From: Syntrophomonadaceae bacterium
GTDB taxonomy: Bacteria > Bacillota > Dethiobacteria > DTU022 > UBA8154
Direction: 5' to 3'
DNA length: 64,000 nt
Assembly (NCBI GenBank): GCA_003556225.1
Contig: PWRN01000020.1
Coordinates: 1 to 64,000 of the forward strand
Shown here: in pieces, positions 33,205 to 42,467 of the stretch
Position numbering within the stretch: position 1 is the first letter of the stretch
Layout: every line of letters begins with the position of its first letter
Position numbers and translations under genes: made by a program
Notes under the pieces: model-generated
Databases searched by the model: none
What the model saw: only the letters and a program-made list of their open reading frames with translations
What the model was told of the DNA's origin: nothing

Positions 33205-33230
33205 AAAATATTCTTTCAAAAGAGAATTTT
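33205..33230. promoter_or_regulatory. Imperfect dyad, candidate MarR operator
   Basis: AAAATATTCTTTCAAAAGAGAATTTT in the divergent marR/fad intergenic region. Confidence 0.35.
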
Positions 33231-33535
33231 GTGCATCATAATACTTAACAGGTGAAAAACTTTACCATGTTAAATAATAAAGTTGCAACGCGGCCTTCTT
33301 GCACAAGATAATTCAAGGTGTTTTGCCGCCACGCTCGTTCAAACAATTTGAGGAGGCTTTGCTGTAACCCCTACGCACCTTTTAATCCAGGCAAATCCGA
33401 TGTTCAATATGAGCAAGCAGAGAAATGTCAGCGAACCCTGACGAAATTTTAAAGACATAAAAAAATTTTAAATAAAGTAGTTTTTTTATTTTTAGAGCAG
33501 GAGATCCCCCTGGACGGAGCGAATCTTAGTATAAG

Positions 33536-33558
33536 AATATTTTCTTTGGTAAAATATT
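33536..33558. promoter_or_regulatory. Perfect 8-bp inverted repeat upstream of the fad operon
   Basis: AATATTTT-ctttggt-AAAATATT. Confidence 0.4.
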
Positions 33559-33756
33559 AACTTTGTGAAATAAGTCTGGTGATGGAGGTGATGGCCCGTA
33601 TTATTGCAGGTTGTCGATGTCTCAAGTGATGCAAGTGCTGCACTATTGAGAAAATGTCCTCTACGTAGAAAAGCATACGAATCGGTTCCGCAAAAACCAA
33701 GGAAGTATAGACGATGATCGGAAGTAGATTAATCCGATGGAAAAGGAGGAGGGAGT

Positions 33757-36165
33757 ATGGCTTTTAAAATCCGTAAGGCTGCTGTTCTGGGAGCGGGAAC
33801 CATGGGAGCTTCCATCGCTGCGCACCTGGCAAACGTGGGGATCCCCAGCTATCTGCTGGATATCGTTCCCAGAGAACTGACCGACGAAGAAAAAGCTGCC
33901 GGATTGACCCTGGAAGATAAGAAAGTCCGGGATCGCCTGGCAGTTCAATCCATTGAGCGATTGAAGAAAATGCGCCCGGCCCCGTTTTACGACAGTAATG
34001 ATGTTGTCCTGTTGACACCGGGCAACATGGAGGATGACCTGGATAAGCTGGCCGAAGTGGATTGGATCATTGAGGTTGTCGTGGAGAACCTGGAGATTAA
34101 GAAAAACCTCTTGGGTCGCATCGAAGAGTACTGGAAAGAAGGAACCATTGTCAGTACGAACACCTCGGGTATTTCGGTCAATAAGATGGTAGAAGACTGC
34201 TCTGACAATTTCAAAAAACATTTTATGGGGACCCACTTCTTTAACCCTCCACGCTACATGAAATTGCTGGAAATCATTCCTGGTGAGCAGTCGGACCCGG
34301 AAATCCTTTCCTTTATGCAGCGGTTTTGCGAGAAAGAACTGGGCAAGGGGGTCGTCTTTGCCAAGGACACGCCGAATTTTATCGCCAACCGCATCGGGGT
34401 CTACGGCATGGTTGTGACCGCCCGCCTGATGGAGCAGGAAGGGCTTTCCGTGGAGGAAGTGGATGCCGTGACCGGGCCGGCCATGGGGCGCCCCAAGAGC
34501 GCATCTTTCCGCACCCTGGATATGGTCGGGCTGGATGTCTTTCTGCACGTGGCGCAAAACGTCCGGGACAACATTTCCGAGGAATGGGAAATCAAGGACT
34601 TTGAAATGCCCGCGTTTACGAAGACAATGGCTGAAAAAGGCTGGCTGGGCGAAAAGACCAAGAGTGGTTTTTACAAGGTGCAGAAAACAGCGGAAGGCAA
34701 GGATATCCTGGCACTGGATTACACCACCATGGAGTACCGTCCCCGGCAGAAAGCCAAGTTCGGCAGCATTGATGCCACCAGGAACGTCAAAGGCGCGGGG
34801 AACAAGGTGAAAACGCTGGTGGAAGGTAAGGACAAGGGTGCTGTGTTTGCCTGGAAAGTACTCAAACCCGTGCTGGTGTACTCCGCTGTGAAGCTGGGTG
34901 AAATCGCCGATGATATCGTTTCCGTGGACCGGGCCATGCGCTGGGGCTTCAACTGGGACCTGGGTCCCTTCGAACTGTGGGATGCCCTGGGCGTGCAAGA
35001 GGTGGTCGACCGCATGCAGCAGGAAGGAGATACGATTCCAGCCGTCGTCCAGGAGTTGCTGGATGCAGGGCATGTATCTTTCTACAAGAAAGAAGACGGC
35101 AAAACCCTCTACTACGATTTCCAGGGGAAAAGCTACCAGGAACTTCAGCCCCGCCCCGGGGTGATTATCCTGAACGAGCTTCGAGAGCAGAAAAAGGTTG
35201 TTAAATCCGTTTCCGGTGCCAGCCTGGTGGACATCGGCGACAATATCCTCTGCCTGGAATTTCACTCCCCTGCCCAGGCCATCGGGCCGGATGTGGTCGG
35301 CATGCTTTTTCGAGCCGTTGAAGAAGTGGAGAAAGGCTGGGATGGACTGGTCATCGCCAACCAGGGCCGCAACTTCAGCGTCGGCGCCAACCTGATGATG
35401 ATTCTCATGGAAGCCCAGGCTGATGAATGGGACGAGATCGATCTGATCGCACACCAACTCCAGCAGTCCCTGCTGCGGATAAAGTACTGCGAAAAGCCTG
35501 TCGTGGCTGCGCCCCACGGCATGACCCTGGGGGGGGGCTACGAGGGGATCGCCCATGCACACCGCATCCGCGCCGCAGCGGAAACATACATGGGCCTGGT
35601 GGAGCTGGGTGTCGGTGTGATCCCTGCCGGGGGAGGTTGCAAGGAAATGGTGCTGCGCAGCGTGGAAAACGTGCAGGATAACAACAACGTCAGCGACCTG
35701 CTGCCCTACGTGCGGCGTGCCTTTGAAACCGTGGCCATGGCCCGGGTTGCGACCAGCGCCAAGGAAGGGTTTGTCTATGGTTACATGCGGCCCCAGGATT
35801 CTTTTACCGTGAACGGGGATCGCCACATTTACGAAGCCAAGAACCTGGTCAAGGCCTTGAACCTGGAAGGTTTCAAGCCGCCTGAACGCAAGAAAATCCG
35901 CGTTGTTGGCGAACCCGGATATGCGGCCTTGAAGGCGGGTATCTACCTGATGAAAGAAGGAAATTACATCTCTGAATATGATGCCTACCTGGGAGATAAG
36001 CTGGCCTATGTCTTCAGCGGTGGTCGGTTGCCGGCCAATACCTGGGTGGATGAGCAGTACCTGCTGGACCTGGAGCGCGAGGCATTCCTGCATCTCTGCG
36101 GCCAGCCCAAGACCCAGCAGCGCATGGTGCACATGCTGAAGACAAATAAACCGTTGAGAAATTAA
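33757..36165 (+). CDS. fadN: 3-hydroxyacyl-CoA dehydrogenase / enoyl-CoA hydratase bifunctional protein (FadN-like)
   Basis: N-terminal Rossmann AAVLGAGTMGASIAAHLANVGIPSYLLDI; C-terminal crotonase region; followed by thiolase and acyl-CoA dehydrogenase as in B. subtilis fadNAE. Confidence 0.9.
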   Translation: MAFKIRKAAVLGAGTMGASIAAHLANVGIPSYLLDIVPRELTDEEKAAGLTLEDKKVRDRLAVQSIERLKKMRPAPFYDSNDVVLLTPGNMEDDLDKLAEVDWIIEVVVENLEIKKNLLGRIEEYWKEGTIVSTNTSGISVNKMVEDCSDNFKKHFMGTHFFNPPRYMKLLEIIPGEQSDPEILSFMQRFCEKELGKGVVFAKDTPNFIANRIGVYGMVVTARLMEQEGLSVEEVDAVTGPAMGRPKSASFRTLDMVGLDVFLHVAQNVRDNISEEWEIKDFEMPAFTKTMAEKGWLGEKTKSGFYKVQKTAEGKDILALDYTTMEYRPRQKAKFGSIDATRNVKGAGNKVKTLVEGKDKGAVFAWKVLKPVLVYSAVKLGEIADDIVSVDRAMRWGFNWDLGPFELWDALGVQEVVDRMQQEGDTIPAVVQELLDAGHVSFYKKEDGKTLYYDFQGKSYQELQPRPGVIILNELREQKKVVKSVSGASLVDIGDNILCLEFHSPAQAIGPDVVGMLFRAVEEVEKGWDGLVIANQGRNFSVGANLMMILMEAQADEWDEIDLIAHQLQQSLLRIKYCEKPVVAAPHGMTLGGGYEGIAHAHRIRAAAETYMGLVELGVGVIPAGGGCKEMVLRSVENVQDNNNVSDLLPYVRRAFETVAMARVATSAKEGFVYGYMRPQDSFTVNGDRHIYEAKNLVKALNLEGFKPPERKKIRVVGEPGYAALKAGIYLMKEGNYISEYDAYLGDKLAYVFSGGRLPANTWVDEQYLLDLEREAFLHLCGQPKTQQRMVHMLKTNKPLRN

Positions 36166-36186
36166 TGACCAAGGAGGGATAACTCA

Positions 36187-37365
36187 ATGCGTGAGGCTGT
36201 GATAGTCGCCGCAGTGCGCACCCCCATCGGGCGCGCCAACAGGGGGACGTTAAAAGACACCAGGCCGGAAGACCTGGCCGCGCTGGTGATCAATGAAAGC
36301 ATCAAGCGAGCCGACGGTTTGAAGCCCGAGGACGTCGATGATGTGATCCTGGGCTGTGCCTTCCCGGAAGGTGAACAGGGTATGAACGTGGGCCGGATCG
36401 CCTGCCAGCGAGCGGGGCTGCCTTCATCGGTGCCCGGCTATACCGTTAATCGCTTCTGTTCCTCGGGCTTGCAAAGTATTGCCCTGGCCGCATCGCAGGT
36501 TCAGATCGGCGCGGCCGAGATTATCGTGGCAGGTGGCGTGGAGAGCATGAGCATGGTGCCCATGGGGGGCAACAAGCTGGCTCCGAACCCCTACCTGGCC
36601 GATCATTACCCCCAGGCTTATATCAACATGGGGCTGACAGCGGAAAATGTGGCGGAACGACACCAGGTAAGCCGGGAGGATCAGGACCGCTTTGCCGCCT
36701 CCAGCCATCAAAAAGCTGCCAGGGCGATCAAGGAGGGCAAGTTCAAGGACGAGATTTTACCGGTCCCGGTGAAGCAGCGGGGAGTTGACGGCAAGGGGAG
36801 ATTTTTTGAGAAAGAAATCATCTTCGACACCGACGAAGGTGTGCGCCCCGACTCTACTCCGGAGGGATTGAGCAAACTGCGGCCAGCTTTCAAGCAGGGC
36901 GGCGTGGTCACTGCGGGGAACTCATCCCAGGTCAATGACGGGGCCGCTGCGGTCATCGTCATGTCCAAGGAAAAGGCTGCTGACCTGGGCTTAACGCCCC
37001 TGGTTTATTTCAAGAGCTTCGCCGTGGGCGGTGTGGATCCCGATGTTATGGGGATTGGACCGGTTGTCGCCATTCCCAAGGCATTAAAGCTGGCCGGGCT
37101 TAAACAGGAAGAAATCGATGTCTTTGAGCTCAATGAAGCTTTTGCCGCCCAGGCACTGGCCGTGATCAGGGAATTGGGACTGGATGAGAGCAAGATCAAT
37201 CTAAACGGCGGCGCCATTGCCCTGGGTCACCCCCTGGGCTGCACCGGCGCCAAGCTCACGGTGACCCTGATTTATGAAATGATGCGCCAAAACGCCCGGT
37301 ACGGGGCTGTGTCCATGTGCATCGGTGGTGGCATGGGTGCAGCGGGGATTTTTGAGCGCAGGTAA
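36187..37365 (+). CDS. fadA: Acetyl-CoA C-acyltransferase (thiolase)
   Basis: [63 protein letters not shown]. Confidence 0.94.
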   Translation: MREAVIVAAVRTPIGRANRGTLKDTRPEDLAALVINESIKRADGLKPEDVDDVILGCAFPEGEQGMNVGRIACQRAGLPSSVPGYTVNRFCSSGLQSIALAASQVQIGAAEIIVAGGVESMSMVPMGGNKLAPNPYLADHYPQAYINMGLTAENVAERHQVSREDQDRFAASSHQKAARAIKEGKFKDEILPVPVKQRGVDGKGRFFEKEIIFDTDEGVRPDSTPEGLSKLRPAFKQGGVVTAGNSSQVNDGAAAVIVMSKEKAADLGLTPLVYFKSFAVGGVDPDVMGIGPVVAIPKALKLAGLKQEEIDVFELNEAFAAQALAVIRELGLDESKINLNGGAIALGHPLGCTGAKLTVTLIYEMMRQNARYGAVSMCIGGGMGAAGIFERR

Positions 37366-37402
37366 AAAACGAAAGATGATAGACTGAAAGGAGTGTTGTT
37401 TC

Positions 37403-39184
37403 ATGTCCAATGAATTAATTAAGGGCGGGGCCTTTCTCATCAGCCAGTCCAATGCCGAAGATGTATTTACGCCCGAAGATTTTGATCAGACGCATAAAAT
37501 GATTGACAGCATGAGCAGGGATTTTGTCCATGACAAGGTGCTCCCCAGGACCGATGAAATCGAGGCCATGGAAGAAGGCGTGATCGTGAACCTGCTCAAG
37601 GAAGCGGGCGAGCTGGGGCTGTTAGGGGTTGATATCCCTGAAAAATACGGCGGCGAAGACGGGGATAAAATTTCTACCTTGATCGTGACGGAAAACCTTT
37701 CATTAAATGGTTCTTTCGCCACCGCTTTTGGTGCGCACACGGGAATCGGCACCCTGCCCATCGTGCTCTTTGGAAACGAGGAGCAGAAAGCCAAGTATCT
37801 TCCCGGCCTGGCCAGCGGGGAAAAAATCGCGGCCTATGCCTTAACGGAACCGGAAGCCGGCTCGGATGCCTTGAACTGTAAAACCCGGGCTATGCTCAGT
37901 GAATGTGGGAACTACTACATTTTAAACGGGGCCAAGCAGTATATCACCAACGCGTCCTGGGCGCACGTGATCGTCACCTACGCCAAGATCGACAACGAAA
38001 AGTTTACCGCGTTTATCGTCGACGGGGATAGTCCTGGCGTCAGCATTGACCCGGAAGAAAAGAAGATGGGCTTGAAGGGCTCTTCTACCTGCAGCGTGAT
38101 CTTCGAAGACGCCAAGATCCCCGTGGAGAACGTCCTCTGGGAGATCGGCAAGGGGCACCAGGTGGCCTTTAACATCTTGAATATCGGGCGCTTTAAACTG
38201 GGCGCCGGGTGCGCGGGTGCCGGCAAATACGTGCTGGCCAACGCGGTGGACTATGCGCTGCAGCGCCAGCAGTTTAAGATGCCCATCGCCAAATTCGGCC
38301 TGATCAAAGGCAAGGTTGCCGATATGGCGATCCTGAATTACGTCATGGAAAGCATGCTCTACCGCACTGGCGGCTTGATCGAGGACCTGCTCTCTTCCCT
38401 CGACCTGGAAGGGGAGGGCGCCGGCAAGAAGATCGCCGATGGCATCCAGGAATACGCCATTGAATGTTCCATCAACAAGATCTTCTGCTCCGAGGCCTTT
38501 GACTTTATCGCCGACGAAGGGGTACAGATCTACGGCGGCTACGGTTACAGCATGGAATATCCCATGGAGCGGGCGTACCGCGACAGCCGGATCAACCGTA
38601 TCTTTGAAGGGACCAACGAGATCAACCGCTTGATCATCCCGGCCACATTGATGCGCAAAGCCATGAAAGGTGAAATCGCCCTCATCCAGGCCGCACAAAA
38701 ACTCCAGGAAGACCTGATGATGCCCATGATGCCCGAACTGTCCGGCGAGGTCCTGGAGGAACAGGAAAATCTCATTGAAAACATGAAGAAGGTTTTCCTG
38801 ATGGTCTCCGGCACAGCGGTTCAAAAATTCGGGGAAGCGATCCAGAAAGAACAGGAAATCCTGGGCCGCATGGCTGATATGGCCATCCTGGTCTTCGCCG
38901 CAGAAAGTGCCTACCTGCGCGCCAAGAAAATCGTGCAGCAAAAAGACGAGACTGCCGCCGAGCTGGCCATCAAGATGACCGAGTGTTTTGTGGCCGAAGC
39001 CGTGCCCAAGTTTGACCTCTGGGGTAAAGAAGTGCTGGCCGCCATGGAAGAAGGCGATACCAGGCGCACCATGCTTTCTGCCTTACGCAAGCTGACCCGC
39101 TTCGAGCCCATTAATCTCTACGAGCGCAAGCGCTACATTGCCAAAGAAATGTACGAAGCCAAGAAGTACTTTGTCTTGAAGTAA
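37403..39184 (+). CDS. fadE: Acyl-CoA dehydrogenase
   Basis: AAYALTEPEAGSDALNCKT, YGGYGYSMEYPMERAYRDSRINRIFEGTNEINRLI; long form with C-terminal extension. Confidence 0.93.
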   Translation: MSNELIKGGAFLISQSNAEDVFTPEDFDQTHKMIDSMSRDFVHDKVLPRTDEIEAMEEGVIVNLLKEAGELGLLGVDIPEKYGGEDGDKISTLIVTENLSLNGSFATAFGAHTGIGTLPIVLFGNEEQKAKYLPGLASGEKIAAYALTEPEAGSDALNCKTRAMLSECGNYYILNGAKQYITNASWAHVIVTYAKIDNEKFTAFIVDGDSPGVSIDPEEKKMGLKGSSTCSVIFEDAKIPVENVLWEIGKGHQVAFNILNIGRFKLGAGCAGAGKYVLANAVDYALQRQQFKMPIAKFGLIKGKVADMAILNYVMESMLYRTGGLIEDLLSSLDLEGEGAGKKIADGIQEYAIECSINKIFCSEAFDFIADEGVQIYGGYGYSMEYPMERAYRDSRINRIFEGTNEINRLIIPATLMRKAMKGEIALIQAAQKLQEDLMMPMMPELSGEVLEEQENLIENMKKVFLMVSGTAVQKFGEAIQKEQEILGRMADMAILVFAAESAYLRAKKIVQQKDETAAELAIKMTECFVAEAVPKFDLWGKEVLAAMEEGDTRRTMLSALRKLTRFEPINLYERKRYIAKEMYEAKKYFVLK

Positions 39185-39271
39185 GCAGGTTTGCCTTTGC
39201 TGAAGAGCCCGACTGCATGGGCCGGGCTGCTTCAGCGGTATGCTGAAAGATGGAAGAGGGGGAGTTGGACA

Positions 39272-39799
39272 TTGGTGAACTACAAGAACAAGGACAACTT
39301 CACAACCGCCATTCAAACGATTTTCCCCAAGCTGATGCATTACCTGCAGACGGAAGAAAGCCGTGAACTGACCGGCCTGGATATTACGCCGGGGCAGGTG
39401 AATGCCCTGCTGGTGCTGTACTTTAATGAAAGCCTGACGATGGGGGAGCTCAGCCAGGAGCTGTTTTTGGCGGAAAGCGCAGTAACACGTATGGTAAACC
39501 GCCTGGTCAAGCTTAACCTGGTTCGCCGCTACGGGGATGAAAAAGACAGGCGCATCGTCCGGGTTTCCCTGACATCTTTCGGCCGTCAGCTGGCCCGACT
39601 GGTTTTTAACCGCCGAACCCACCGCTTTAACAACCTGGCCGAGCACATTACCCTGGAGGAACGGGAAATGTTGATCATTTCCTTGCAGGCGGTCCTGCGA
39701 GTTTTTGAGGAATTAGAGCAGCTTTACCAGCAAAAGAAAGCCAAGGAAAAAGAAATGCTGGCCCCTCCGTACCCGGAAAACGAGGAAGCCAGGGGCTAG
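39272..39799 (+). CDS. MarR family transcriptional regulator (copy 2)
   Basis: MVNYKNKDNFTTAIQTIFPKLMHYLQTEESRELTGLDITPGQVNALLVLYFNESLTMGELSQELFLAESAVTRMVNRLVKLNLVRR; colinear with copy 1; TTG start. Confidence 0.9.
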   Translation: MVNYKNKDNFTTAIQTIFPKLMHYLQTEESRELTGLDITPGQVNALLVLYFNESLTMGELSQELFLAESAVTRMVNRLVKLNLVRRYGDEKDRRIVRVSLTSFGRQLARLVFNRRTHRFNNLAEHITLEEREMLIISLQAVLRVFEELEQLYQQKKAKEKEMLAPPYPENEEARG

Positions 39800-39880
39800 T
39801 ATCGTTGAACATGGCCTAAACTACCATGGCAGTAGCTTCTTGTATGAACAAAAGGATGATACAATCATTCCAATTTTTGT

Positions 39881-39917
39881 GCTCCCCCCTGGCTGCAGCA
39901 GGAGGGAGTGTTTTTTT
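39881..39917 (+). terminator. Rho-independent terminator after the fad operon
   Basis: gctcccccctggctgcagcaggagggagtg + TTTTTTT. Confidence 0.75.
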
Positions 39918-39949
39918 GACGAATCTTCTAACCAAAGGGGGATGAGCAG

Positions 39950-40921
39950 ATGATCAAAGAGTTGGCTCCTCAACTTTATCAAATCGAAGTGCCCCTGCCG
40001 AAAAATCCGCTAAAAGCGACCAATTCTTATGTGATCAAAACCGCCCAGCGGAATTTGGTTATCGATACAGGCATGTTCCGGGAAGAATGTAAAAGAGTCA
40101 TGGACAAAGCCCTGGAGAGCCTGGAGATTGATCGCGAAATGACCGACTTTTTTATTACCCACTTGCATGCTGACCACCTGGGCCTGGCGGGGTATCTTTC
40201 CTCGGGCAACTCCCGGGTTTATTTTCATCGGCGGGATGCGACTATCCTGGAGGTTCCCAATTTCTGGGAGACGATCTCTCGTCGTGCCCGCCAACTCGGA
40301 TTTCCTGGCCCAGAGCTGGATCAAGCTATCCGCACTCATCCCGGGAAAAAATTTAGCCCTGCGGAAGCCATTCCCTTTGATTTAATCACAGATGGACAGG
40401 TGCTTACTTTTGGGGATTACCACCTGGAATGCCTGCATACCCCCGGACATACCCCCGGTCACACCTGCTTGTATGAGCGCCGAAAGAAAGTATTGTTTTC
40501 TGGCGATCATATCCTGGGAGATATCACCCCCAACATTTCCACCTGGTTTGTAGAGGAGAATCCCCTGGCACAATACCTGGAAAGCCTGGATCGGGTTTTC
40601 TACATGGAAGTGGATCGGGTTTATCCCGGCCACCGCAGCGTGCTCAAAAATTGTCGGGGTCGGATCCAGGAGCTCTTGCAGCATCACCGCCAGCGGGCGG
40701 AAGAAATTCTCTATATTTTGGAGAAAGAGAAAAAAACCGCTTACCAGGTGGCTGCGGAGATGAGCTGGGACATTGTATCCGAAAACTGGGAGATGTTTCC
40801 CCTGAACCAGAAGTGGTTTGCCATGGGCGAAGCCATTGCCCACCTGCGATACCTGGAGGTCCAGGGGCTGCTGGAGAACCGTCTGCTCCAGGATGACACC
40901 TTATACTGGCAGCGGCGGTGA
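39950..40921 (+). CDS. MBL-fold metallo-hydrolase with C-terminal helical/wHTH-like extension
   Basis: ITHLHADHLGLAGYL, CLHTPGHTPGHTCLYE, FSGDHILGDITPNIS. Confidence 0.9.
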   Translation: MIKELAPQLYQIEVPLPKNPLKATNSYVIKTAQRNLVIDTGMFREECKRVMDKALESLEIDREMTDFFITHLHADHLGLAGYLSSGNSRVYFHRRDATILEVPNFWETISRRARQLGFPGPELDQAIRTHPGKKFSPAEAIPFDLITDGQVLTFGDYHLECLHTPGHTPGHTCLYERRKKVLFSGDHILGDITPNISTWFVEENPLAQYLESLDRVFYMEVDRVYPGHRSVLKNCRGRIQELLQHHRQRAEEILYILEKEKKTAYQVAAEMSWDIVSENWEMFPLNQKWFAMGEAIAHLRYLEVQGLLENRLLQDDTLYWQRR

Positions 40922-41089
40922 AGACGCCCCCGGGATGCTGTACCTGTGCGAGATTCCCCTTGATCATGAGTCGCCTGATTTTGACTATGCCCGGGCGTCC
41001 TGGATATGTTACAATAGATCAAAAGAGGCAGCAGGCGAGGCTGCCCGGCCCGCCACCGGAACCATGACCTGGAAAAGGAGGGATTTTCC

Positions 41090-41920
41090 TTGAGTATTGT
41101 TGCTTCTGGCATTGCCCCTCACCCGCCGATCATCATTCCAGCTATCGGGCGCGGCGAACTGTCCCGGGTAAAAGATACCGTGGATTCCTTGAAACTGTTT
41201 TCACGCCAGGTCGCTTTAACAAACCCGGAAACGGTGATTCTGATCACGCCGCATGGACCCATGCACCGCAATGCCCCGGCAGTTTTGGCCGGCAAGAAAT
41301 TGGAAGGCGATTTTGCCCAGTTTCGTGCCCCCGAGATCCAACTCCACGCGGCAAACGATCTTGAACTGGTTGACGCGATAGAAAAGGAAACAGAAAAAAA
41401 GGGCCCTGGCATTCTCCGGTTGGATGAAGAGAAGGGCCCCGGGGAAGCTTCCACGCTGGACCATGGTATCAGCGTGCCGCTTTACTACTTGCAGGAGGCG
41501 GGCACCGGGAAGCAGGTAGTGGCGATTACGTTTGCCCCGCTCCCCTACGAAGATCTCTTTCGGTTCGGCCAGGCGATGCAAAAAGCCGTGTTGAAAACGG
41601 GCCGGAGAGCTGCCGTGGTGGCCAGCGGCGACCTTTCCCATCGTCTCACGCGCTTTGCCCCGGCCGGCTTCAACCCCCGGGGCCAGGAATTTGACCGGCA
41701 GCTGGTCGAGCGCGTGCAGAACTATGATGTCAAAGGGCTGCTGCACATGGACGAATCCCTGGTGTACGATGCCGGTGAGTGCGGATTGCGCTCCATCATC
41801 ATCTTGCTGGGCTGCCTGGAAGGGCTGCAGGTGTCTCCTCGTGTTCTCTCCTACGAAGGGCCATTCGGCGTGGGGTACCTGGTGGCATCCTTTATGCCGC
41901 AGCAGAAGGAGGCAACGTAA
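41090..41920 (+). CDS. Class III extradiol dioxygenase (LigB)-like protein, AMMECR1-associated
   Basis: ASGIAPHPPIIIPAIGRGE, ILITPHGPMHRNA, LDHGISVPLYYL, VVASGDLSHRLT. Confidence 0.82.
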   Translation: MSIVASGIAPHPPIIIPAIGRGELSRVKDTVDSLKLFSRQVALTNPETVILITPHGPMHRNAPAVLAGKKLEGDFAQFRAPEIQLHAANDLELVDAIEKETEKKGPGILRLDEEKGPGEASTLDHGISVPLYYLQEAGTGKQVVAITFAPLPYEDLFRFGQAMQKAVLKTGRRAAVVASGDLSHRLTRFAPAGFNPRGQEFDRQLVERVQNYDVKGLLHMDESLVYDAGECGLRSIIILLGCLEGLQVSPRVLSYEGPFGVGYLVASFMPQQKEAT

Positions 41921-42442
41921 TTGGACGAAGCAAATAAACCCCGACATGTTGATATCGCCCGCAAGGCGCTGGAAAAAAAACTCAGAGAAGGTCTTGCGCC
42001 CCAGCTTCCCGAAACATTGCCGGCAGACCTATTAAAACCCGGGGCCGCCTTTGTTTCTTTAAAAAAACGAGGGGCCCTGCGGGGCTGTATTGGCACTGTC
42101 CAACCGACACGAAACAGCCTGGCCGAGGAAATTGCCTACAATGCCCTGAGCGCCGGGTTAAACGACCCGCGTTTTCCGCCCCTGGCTCCTGATGAACTGG
42201 ATGAGATCACCATCAGCGTGGACGTCCTCACCGAGCCGGAAAAAATCAATGACCTCTCCCAGCTGGACCCGGCCCGCTACGGTGTGATCGTGCGCAAAGG
42301 ATTCCGTTCGGGACTTTTACTGCCCGACCTGGAGGGGATAGATACCGTGGAAAAACAGCTGGCTATCGCCAAGCAGAAGGCGGGCATCGATGAGCAGGAG
42401 CCGGTAGAACTCTACCGTTTTGAAGTGCAGCGATACGCCTAA
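41921..42442 (+). CDS. AMMECR1-domain protein (AmmeMemoRadiSam system protein A-like)
   Basis: KPGAAFVSLKKRGALRGCIGTVQPTRNSLAEEIAYNALSAGLNDPRFPPL; TTG start adjacent to previous TAA; SD aaggagg. Confidence 0.9.
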   Translation: MDEANKPRHVDIARKALEKKLREGLAPQLPETLPADLLKPGAAFVSLKKRGALRGCIGTVQPTRNSLAEEIAYNALSAGLNDPRFPPLAPDELDEITISVDVLTEPEKINDLSQLDPARYGVIVRKGFRSGLLLPDLEGIDTVEKQLAIAKQKAGIDEQEPVELYRFEVQRYA

Positions 42443-42467
42443 ATCTCAAAAGAAAGGGGCGGCGGCC

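Noticed and set aside
33661-36132. 823-aa minus-strand ORF opposite fadN
   Set aside because: Shadow ORF: the plus strand encodes a clear HAD/crotonase protein with SD and operon context; the antisense translation is low-complexity and His/Gln/Phe-rich with no recognisable domain.
37922-38941. 339-aa minus-strand ORF opposite fadE
   Set aside because: Antisense shadow of a clear acyl-CoA dehydrogenase; composition typical of codon-bias artefacts.
41090-41920. Calling 41090-41920 the Memo component of AmmeMemoRadiSam
   Set aside because: The sequence looks more like the LigB-type domain found fused N-terminal to AMMECR1, and its frame continues directly into the AMMECR1 ORF; a Memo assignment would need an HMM comparison.
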